Positions 13,656 through 19,245 of a DNA stretch of 19,245 bases are shown piece by piece; positions within the stretch are counted from its first letter, which is position 1; each line of letters begins with the position of its first letter. The position numbers and the translations under genes were made by a program. Origin of the DNA: DAOVRD01 sp964521715 (GTDB lineage: Bacteria > Planctomycetota > Brocadiia > SM23-32). The stretch spans positions 1 through 19,245 of the forward strand of contig CAZFSS010000045.1 in assembly GCA_964521715.1 (NCBI GenBank), read 5' to 3'. The notes beneath the pieces were generated by a model. The model saw only the letters and a program-made list of their open reading frames with translations, ran no database searches and was not told the DNA's origin.

Positions 13656-16600
13656 ATGCGTACTCATCTGGCAACACTCCTGGTCCTTGGGTCAATCTGG
13701 TTGCCCAGAGGAACTTCCGGCGCGGAACAGACCGAAGTCGCGCTTCCCAACGGCGTCAAGGCCGTCTGGGACCTTGATTTGGCGTTTCGCGAGAAGACAC
13801 CCACACGCGAACGCGTCTGCCTGAACGGCCTTTGGCGGTGGCAGCCGGCTGCCACCGTCGAAACAAGCGTGCCCGCGGGCAACTGGGGCTTCTTCAAGGT
13901 GCCCGGCGCCTGGCCCGGAATCAGCGAGTTCGCTCGGAAGGAATCGCAGAAGGCCTACCCGAACCACAATTGGAATAACCGGGACCTGAGCAAAGTCACC
14001 AAGGCGTGGTATCAGCGGGAATTCACGGTACCCCGCGATTGGACGGGGCGGCGCATTGCGCTAACGATTGAATACCTGAATTCGTTGGCGACTGTCTTCG
14101 TGGACGGAAAAAAGATCGGCAAGCTGCACTTTCCGGCCGGTGAACTGGACCTGACCGCGGCGGTGCAACCTGGCGGCAAGTATGTGCTCTCCATATTTGT
14201 GGAGGCCCTGCCGCTCAAGGAGACGATGCTCGCTTTCAACGATACGAACATGCCCCAAGAGGTGAAAGGCACAGTGAACTATCGCGGTCTCTGCGGGGAT
14301 GTCTTCCTGGTCGGAGCCCCGGCGCAGGCGCGCGTGACCAACGTGAAAGTGGACCCCTCAGTGCGCCAATGGGCGCTTACCATTCACGCCGACTTGGCGA
14401 GTCTGACCCCGGGCGCGGACTACAAGCTGCAGGCAAGACTCCTGGACCAGGGCCGGCCGGTCAAGACGCTGACCAGTCCGGCGTTCAAGGATACCGATCT
14501 GAAGGACGATCGCTTCACCTTCACTCCGCCGTGGAAGCCAGAGAAGCTCTGGGACATTAATACGCCACAGAATCAGTACGACTTGGAGCTGTCGTTGCTC
14601 GACGCCGCCGGCAAGACAGTGGACGTTTTCCTGCCGCTGCGCTTTGGTTTTCGAGAATTCTGGATCGAAGGCCGCGACTTCATGCTTAATGGCACTCGTG
14701 TTTTCTGGGCTAGCAAGCCTCTGGACAATGCCACGCTCGGCGTGGGGCTGTCTACCTATGCCGCCGTCAGAGAATCGATGGCGCGTTTGCAGAGCGTAGG
14801 CATTAATATGGTGTACACTCACAATTACGACTGCAAACCCGGTACGCATCTTAGTTTTGAGGAAATGCTTACAGCCGCGGATGACACCGGCATGCTGGTG
14901 TCATTCTCAATGCCGCATTTCCACGATTATGACTGGAAAGCCGGCGATGCCGCCCAGACAAACGGGTACGCTCAACATGCTGCGTTCTATGTGCACGTGG
15001 CCCAAAACCATCCTTCCGTGGTGGCCTATTCGACCAGCCATAATGCCACGGGTTACTTCGAGGTCATGAACCCCGACCTGATTGACGGCGTCTATGCGCC
15101 CCCGCCCGATAGTAACCAGAATGCTGCGCTCATGGCCCAGGCGATCATCAGCAAGCTGGACCCCACCCGTATCGTTTATCACCACTCTTCGGGCAACTTG
15201 GGGATGATGTGGACGAGCAACTTCTACCTGAACTTTGTGCCCGTCCAGGAACGTTCAGACTGGTTTGAGCATTGGGCGACCAAGGGCGTGAAGCCGATCT
15301 TCACCACGGAATACGGTATGCCTTATTTCCTGAATTGGACCATGTATCGGGGTTATTTCCAGGGCAAACTGCCCTGGCAAGGTCATAACGGCAAGGTTCC
15401 GTACGAGCTATGCATAGCGGAATGGGATTCGCAGTGGCTCGGCGATTCCGCCTTCAAACTCAGCGAAGAAGAAAAAGCCGATTTGCGCTGGGAAGCCAAG
15501 AAGTTCAATGCGGGGCAGCTTTGGCAGCATTGGGAATACCCCGTTTACTTTGCCAAGCCCGTTTTCGATGGCGTAATGGAAGTCGTGGCCCGGTACACCG
15601 CCGACAACTGGCGCGCCTTCCGTACCTGGGGCGTGTCGGGCACCAGCCCCTGGACGTTCGACCAGTATTGGAGACTCCGGGACGGCGTTGATCAGAGCCG
15701 CCAGGACCTCAAGGTCGATTGGGATAAGCTGCAACGTCCCGGCTACAGCCCCGATTTTGTCGATGCCCGATACGACTCAATTATCTATTCCTATGATCGT
15801 GCGGACTGGGTTCCCACGGTGGCCGGCCAGGCGCTGGTGCGCAACAACCAGCCGCTGCTGGCGTACTTGGGCGGCAAGCCCGGCGCATTCACCGAGAAGG
15901 GGCACAATTTCCGCGCGGGCGAGACGATCGAGAAACAGATCATTGTCGTTAACAACAGCCGTGTTACGGTTTCGTGCGACTGCGCCTGGTCGGTGAACCT
16001 GCCCACGCCGCAGAACGGCAACGCAGCCTTCACTTCGCCGACCGGCGATATCCACATGGAGCCGCTGAAGTTCTCCGTGCCCGCGGGAGTCAAGCCTGGC
16101 GCCTACACGCTGCAGCTCTCAGTCAAGTTCACTCCCGGCGGCACACAGGAAGACACCTTCATAATCAACGTGCTGACGCCTGCCCCGGCGCCGACAGCCG
16201 GCGGCAAGTTGGCCATTTTCGACCCGCCGGGCGAGACTACCAGAATGCTCGGAGCGCTGGGCGTGCATGGTGACACCGTCCAGGCCAATGCCGATATGGC
16301 GAAGTACGACTTGCTGATCGTCGGCAAAGACGCGCTTACGCCTGAAGGCCCCGGCCCGAACTTGGCCCGGGTCCGCGAAGGCCTGCGGGTACTCGTCTTC
16401 GAACAGCACGCCGACGTGTTGGAGCAGCGGTTCGGGTTCCGCGTACAGGAGTACGGTTTACGGGAGGTCTTCAGGCGGATTCCAGATCACGCGGTCCTGG
16501 CCGGTCTGGATGAGAATCTCCTGAAAGACTGGCGCGGCGATGCGACGAATATGGCGCCACGCCTGAAATACAAGCAGTTGCCTTATCCGATTATAAATCC

Positions 16601-17564
16601 TGCGATTACCAGCGCCGGCGTGACGGTCACACGCCCCTGGCGGTGCGGCAACCGGGGCAACGTCGCCAGTGTGCTGATCGAGAAGCCGGCCTGCGGCGAT
16701 TTTATGCCCCTGGTGGATGGCGGCTACAGCCTGCAATACAGCCCCCTGATGGAGTACCGCGAAGGACAGGGCCTGGTGATTTTCTGCCAGATGGATGTCA
16801 CCGCGCGCACGGAAGCCGATCCGGCCGCCGAAAGGCTGGCGCGGAACTTATTGTCCTACACCAGCGCTTGGAAGCCTGTCGCGCGGCGCACCATCCTTTA
16901 TGCCGGGGATCCGGCCGGACAGAAGCACCTGCAACAGGCGGGCTTCGCGGTTGAGCCTTACGCCGTCGGGGCGCTCAAGGCTGATCGCGTCCTGGTGGTT
17001 TCCCCAGGCGGCGGCGCCGCCCTGGCCGCGGACAAGGATGCCATTGCGACGTGGCTCAAACAAGACGGGCGCGTGCTGGCCCTGGGGTTGGACTCCGCGG
17101 AAGCGAGTGTGTTTCTGCCGGTCAAGGTGGAAACCAAGTCAGCCGAGCATATTGGCACATACTTCGAACCTCCAGCGGCGAATTCGCCGCTGGCCGGCGC
17201 CGGCCCGGCGGATGTCCACAACCGCGATCCGCGGGACGTCCCGCTGGTCACTGGCGGCGCGCAGACTGTGGGCGACGGCGTGCTCGCCAATGCCTTGGAG
17301 GGCCGCGTGGTCTTCTGCCAGATTGCGCCTTGGCAGTTCAATATCAAACAGCAGAATACCAAGCGTACTTTCCGCCGGACCAGTTGCCTTCTTTCGCGGT
17401 TGCTGGGCAATCTGGGCGTCCATGGACAGACACCGGTTCTAGAGCGTTTCGCGGCACCGGTCAAACTGACCGATGGGCAATCGCCGGAGTGCCGTTGGCT
17501 GAATGGATTCTACCTGGACCAACCTGAAGAATGGGACGACCCCTATCGGTTCTTCGGCTGGTGA
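13656..17564 (+). CDS. Exported GH2-like glycoside hydrolase family protein, 1302 aa
   Basis: ATG 13656 follows GAGGAGGA with about 4 bases of spacing; the frame is open further upstream but that part is not needed. A signal peptide (about 1-24, MRTHLATLLVLGSIWLPRGTSG) precedes a GH2 sugar-binding domain (LNGLWRWQ, WYQREFTVP, ATVFVDGKKIG; about 40-215), an Ig-like domain (about 215-330) and a TIM-barrel-like domain (about 330-640) with INMVYTHNYDC. TEYGM holds E552, the likely nucleophile. The usual acid/base Asn-Glu is Asn463-Ala464 (STSHNATGY), so normal retaining activity is doubtful. After about 840 comes a glutamine-amidotransferase-like part (KLAIFDPPG, YDLLIVGKDAL), often seen in large carbohydrate proteins of this group. 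A substrate cannot be named. Confidence 0.8.
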   Translation: MRTHLATLLVLGSIWLPRGTSGAEQTEVALPNGVKAVWDLDLAFREKTPTRERVCLNGLWRWQPAATVETSVPAGNWGFFKVPGAWPGISEFARKESQKAYPNHNWNNRDLSKVTKAWYQREFTVPRDWTGRRIALTIEYLNSLATVFVDGKKIGKLHFPAGELDLTAAVQPGGKYVLSIFVEALPLKETMLAFNDTNMPQEVKGTVNYRGLCGDVFLVGAPAQARVTNVKVDPSVRQWALTIHADLASLTPGADYKLQARLLDQGRPVKTLTSPAFKDTDLKDDRFTFTPPWKPEKLWDINTPQNQYDLELSLLDAAGKTVDVFLPLRFGFREFWIEGRDFMLNGTRVFWASKPLDNATLGVGLSTYAAVRESMARLQSVGINMVYTHNYDCKPGTHLSFEEMLTAADDTGMLVSFSMPHFHDYDWKAGDAAQTNGYAQHAAFYVHVAQNHPSVVAYSTSHNATGYFEVMNPDLIDGVYAPPPDSNQNAALMAQAIISKLDPTRIVYHHSSGNLGMMWTSNFYLNFVPVQERSDWFEHWATKGVKPIFTTEYGMPYFLNWTMYRGYFQGKLPWQGHNGKVPYELCIAEWDSQWLGDSAFKLSEEEKADLRWEAKKFNAGQLWQHWEYPVYFAKPVFDGVMEVVARYTADNWRAFRTWGVSGTSPWTFDQYWRLRDGVDQSRQDLKVDWDKLQRPGYSPDFVDARYDSIIYSYDRADWVPTVAGQALVRNNQPLLAYLGGKPGAFTEKGHNFRAGETIEKQIIVVNNSRVTVSCDCAWSVNLPTPQNGNAAFTSPTGDIHMEPLKFSVPAGVKPGAYTLQLSVKFTPGGTQEDTFIINVLTPAPAPTAGGKLAIFDPPGETTRMLGALGVHGDTVQANADMAKYDLLIVGKDALTPEGPGPNLARVREGLRVLVFEQHADVLEQRFGFRVQEYGLREVFRRIPDHAVLAGLDENLLKDWRGDATNMAPRLKYKQLPYPIINPAITSAGVTVTRPWRCGNRGNVASVLIEKPACGDFMPLVDGGYSLQYSPLMEYREGQGLVIFCQMDVTARTEADPAAERLARNLLSYTSAWKPVARRTILYAGDPAGQKHLQQAGFAVEPYAVGALKADRVLVVSPGGGAALAADKDAIATWLKQDGRVLALGLDSAEASVFLPVKVETKSAEHIGTYFEPPAANSPLAGAGPADVHNRDPRDVPLVTGGAQTVGDGVLANALEGRVVFCQIAPWQFNIKQQNTKRTFRRTSCLLSRLLGNLGVHGQTPVLERFAAPVKLTDGQSPECRWLNGFYLDQPEEWDDPYRFFGW

Positions 17565-17600
17565 ACGGTTAGTTCCGGTGAACGCGCAAGCGCGCTTCGT

Positions 17601-17682
17601 GTATCGGTTCAGCGAAATGAGACATTTGGGGCTGTCTGAGGTAGTACGGTTCGTTCCAGCTGGCGCCCTGTGTCAGCTTGAC
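17601..17682 (-). repeat. Dispersed ~85-bp repeat, copy 3 (inverted)
   Basis: Read on the - strand it aligns with copies 1 and 2: GTCAAGCTGAC, GGGCGCCAGC, AACCGTACTACCTCAG, CCCAAATGTCTCATTTCGCTGA and a diverged CGATACAC end. It is the most diverged copy. It starts 37 bases after the GH2-like stop, so that gene is flanked by copies in opposite orientations. Confidence 0.8.
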
Positions 17683-17764
17683 ATCGCCGGCCGCCGGCCT
17701 GGGGAGTCGCAAGGCCAGGAGGGTAGCGACGATAGACAAGTCCTGACAGTGGCAGGCAGCGCGC

Positions 17765-17780
17765 ACTTCCAGCTGGAAGT
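17765..17780. promoter_or_regulatory. 16-bp perfect palindrome ACTTCCAGCTGGAAGT
   Basis: The 16 bases equal their own reverse complement. The site lies 116 bases before the oxidoreductase start and could be an operator for a dimeric regulator of that gene; it could also be another small palindromic repeat. Confidence 0.35.
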
Positions 17781-17895
17781 TGACAAGCCGCCGCTGTTTG
17801 GTAACGTGCTGCGCTGATTGGCACGACCGTGGAGCTGCGGGCACGGGCCTGACGAGCCGGCCACAGCCGCAACGGAACATGGGGGAGCGCGCGCA

Positions 17896-18975
17896 ATGGA
17901 CAAGGTCAGAATCGGTGTGATCGGCTGCGGGGCCATCAGCCCGGCATACCTGCGGAATATGACAGGCCCGTTCGCGGACCTGCTGGAGGTGAGGGCGTGC
18001 GCCGACGCCGTGAAGGAAAGAGCGGCCGACCGGATGCGCGAGTTCGGGGTGCCCTACGTCTCGACCGCGGACGAGATGCTCATGGACGCCGACATCGAGA
18101 TGGTTCTTAACCTAACCGTTCCCGGCGCGCACTTTGAGGTCACCATGGCGGCGCTGGAGGCGGGCAAACACGTCTTCACCGAGAAGCCGCTGGCCGTTAC
18201 GCGCGAGGAGGGTCGGCAGGTCGTCCGCAAGGCCGCTGAAAAGGGGCTGCTGGTGGCGGGCGCCGCCGACACGTTCCTGGGCGCCGGCCTCCAGACGTGT
18301 CGGAAGCTCATTGACGAAGGCGCCATCGGCACGCTTATCTCCGCCCAGGCCATGATCGGGCTGAAGTACCGCGGGGAGCGGTTCCACAAGCGCGGCCTGG
18401 GGCCGGTCTTTGACATGGGGCCATACTTCCTGACAGCCCTGGCGGCGCTCTTAGGGCCTGCCGTACGGGCCACGGGCTCGGCGCAGACGCCCTTCGCCGA
18501 GGAACCCCATCCGCCCAACTCACCGGGCTACGGCAAGACGTTCCGCGTCGAGACGCCCATGAACGTGTCCGCTGTGCTCGATCTGGCCCGGGGCGTCATC
18601 GCCGTCCTGACGGCCACCGGTGAGGTGCCAGGATACCATCCGCGCCTTGAGTTCTACGGGACCGAAGGCGTGCTGACCGCAAACGATCCGAACATGTACA
18701 CAGGGCGCGTCGTCCTCAGGCCCCAGGGCGGCGAGGGACAGGACGTGCCGCTGGTGCCCGGCTTCACCGAACAGGGGCGCGCGCTCGGCGTGGCAGAGAT
18801 GGCCCACGCCATCCGCACGGGCCGCAAGCCGCGAGCCGGCGTAGAGCTGATGTTCCACGTGCACGACATCATGCACGCCGTCCACGAGGCGTCCGACCAG
18901 GGCCGGCACGTGCAGTTGGAGAGCACGTGCGAACGGCCCGAGCCGTTCGATCTGGCCGAGCTGCACGGGCAGTAA
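17896..18975 (+). CDS. Gfo/Idh/MocA-family NAD(P)-dependent oxidoreductase
   Basis: A 359-residue soluble dehydrogenase. The N-terminal Rossmann domain opens with KVRIGVIGCGAISPAYLRNM, containing the GxGxxx dinucleotide loop, and the family's EKPLA motif is at 96-100 (E96, K97, P98). The C-terminal domain (about 125-359) is the substrate-binding alpha/beta domain, with VFDMGPYFLTALAALLGP at about 170-190, where the Asp and a following residue usually contribute to the active site. ATG 17896 follows GGGGGAG at 17881-17887; an in-frame GTG at 17818 is less likely. Members oxidise or reduce sugars, inositols or sugar derivatives; the exact substrate is not readable here. The GH2-like gene upstream suggests a carbohydrate role. 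All visible motifs are intact. Confidence 0.92.
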   Translation: MDKVRIGVIGCGAISPAYLRNMTGPFADLLEVRACADAVKERAADRMREFGVPYVSTADEMLMDADIEMVLNLTVPGAHFEVTMAALEAGKHVFTEKPLAVTREEGRQVVRKAAEKGLLVAGAADTFLGAGLQTCRKLIDEGAIGTLISAQAMIGLKYRGERFHKRGLGPVFDMGPYFLTALAALLGPAVRATGSAQTPFAEEPHPPNSPGYGKTFRVETPMNVSAVLDLARGVIAVLTATGEVPGYHPRLEFYGTEGVLTANDPNMYTGRVVLRPQGGEGQDVPLVPGFTEQGRALGVAEMAHAIRTGRKPRAGVELMFHVHDIMHAVHEASDQGRHVQLESTCERPEPFDLAELHGQ

Positions 18976-19245
18976 CGGAGGCACCACCCAGGAACGGTGC
19001 ATCCCACCTCGCAACGACCTGAAGCAAGAGGAACCGGCCTGGCAATGCTCTGCCGCGATGCAGCGGGGCGCGGTGGGCGCTGAGTCGCCTCCGGCTGGTC
19101 GCCCCAGACAGCGCTGCACTGGACCTCGCATGCCATCTTGCACCGAATCTTGCACGTAAGACTTCAGCCGAATGAGCTCTGCTGGTTGGAGTCTGCGAAC
19201 TCGCTCTGGCGTTTGCCCTCGGCGTTTGGGCATCATGGTCGTCGT
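18976..19245. other. Terminal stretch without a supported gene
   Basis: The last 270 bases show no supported gene. A pair of 9-base direct repeats ATCTTGCAC lies at 19135-19143 and 19147-19155, with a 12-base period. A leftward frame crosses the region but continues into the antisense of the oxidoreductase, so I read it as a shadow. Confidence 0.4.

Larger units (their letters stand above)
17565..17895. other. Intergenic stretch with repeat copy 3 and a 16-bp palindrome
   Basis: About 330 bases separate the GH2-like gene and the oxidoreductase. The left half holds inverted repeat copy 3 (17601-17682); the right half holds a perfect palindrome at 17765-17780. A frame remains open through it, but its product is a translation of the repeat, so I do not call a gene. 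The promoter of the oxidoreductase may lie here. Confidence 0.5.

Noticed and set aside
17503..17817. A 104-residue frame after the GH2-like gene
   Set aside because: Its middle is a translation of repeat copy 3, and its start lies inside the GH2-like gene; no ribosome site.
19135..19155. Two 9-base direct repeats ATCTTGCAC as a possible CRISPR or iteron start
   Set aside because: Only two units with a 3-base spacer; too short for CRISPR, and no replication gene is nearby.
18520..19236. A 238-residue - strand frame at the window end
   Set aside because: Most of it is antisense to the oxidoreductase. The N-terminal part outside the gene looks somewhat natural, but I recognise no family.

Overview
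This is a GC-rich chromosomal window, most likely from a planctomycete or a close relative. Three things point that way, all from family knowledge and none tested by search: the style of the tyrosine recombinase (a long insertion before the catalytic domain and an ending of the type NVY-[AT]-D..LLD.(A/G)GA[LV]EALP), a large exported GH2-like protein close to a Gfo/Idh/MocA oxidoreductase, and many short palindromic dispersed repeats. There are no rRNA genes and no CRISPR array.

Layout. (1) 1-4335 is the distal part of a potassium-uptake kdp operon on the + strand: the end of kdpB, then kdpC, kdpD and kdpE, tightly packed and apparently intact. (2) 4390-7107, on the - strand and convergent with kdpE, is a SERCA-type Ca2+ P-type ATPase with all the diagnostic cation-site residues in M4, M5 and M6. 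(3) 7108-13570 is an accessory region. It holds two decayed 3' ends of a tyrosine recombinase gene (about 7282-7515 and 8951-9160), an exported SAM-methyltransferase-like gene (- strand), an orphan AbiGi-like phage-resistance gene (- strand), a tRNA-Gly(CCC) gene (- strand), about 1 kb of gene-poor DNA with palindromes, and then an excisionase-like HTH gene followed by a nearly full-length tyrosine recombinase. The recombinase is frameshifted in a run of seven C just before its catalytic tyrosine. (4) 13656-18975 holds a 1302-aa exported GH2-like protein and a Gfo/Idh/MocA oxidoreductase, both + strand, probably for carbohydrate use.

The most notable pattern is an approximately 85-bp dispersed repeat present three times. 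Two direct copies (7545-7630 and 13471-13555) each lie just downstream of a recombinase 3' end, one decayed and one nearly intact. The third copy (17601-17682) is inverted and lies just after the GH2-like gene, so that gene is bracketed by inverted copies. The first copy also encodes the last 28 residues of the methyltransferase. Both decayed recombinase ends carry a 42-bp hairpin-rich insertion at the same codon boundary immediately before the NVY catalytic-tyrosine motif. The repeat may be the recombinase's attachment site or a mobile palindromic element that travels with it; this is inference.

How the genes work together: KdpD and KdpE sense K+ limitation or turgor and switch on the KdpFABC pump. 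The convergent Ca2+ pump is a separate ion-homeostasis unit. The excisionase and recombinase belong to a mobile element whose cargo may include the AbiGi-like gene. The GH2-like protein and the oxidoreductase may act on the same sugar substrate.
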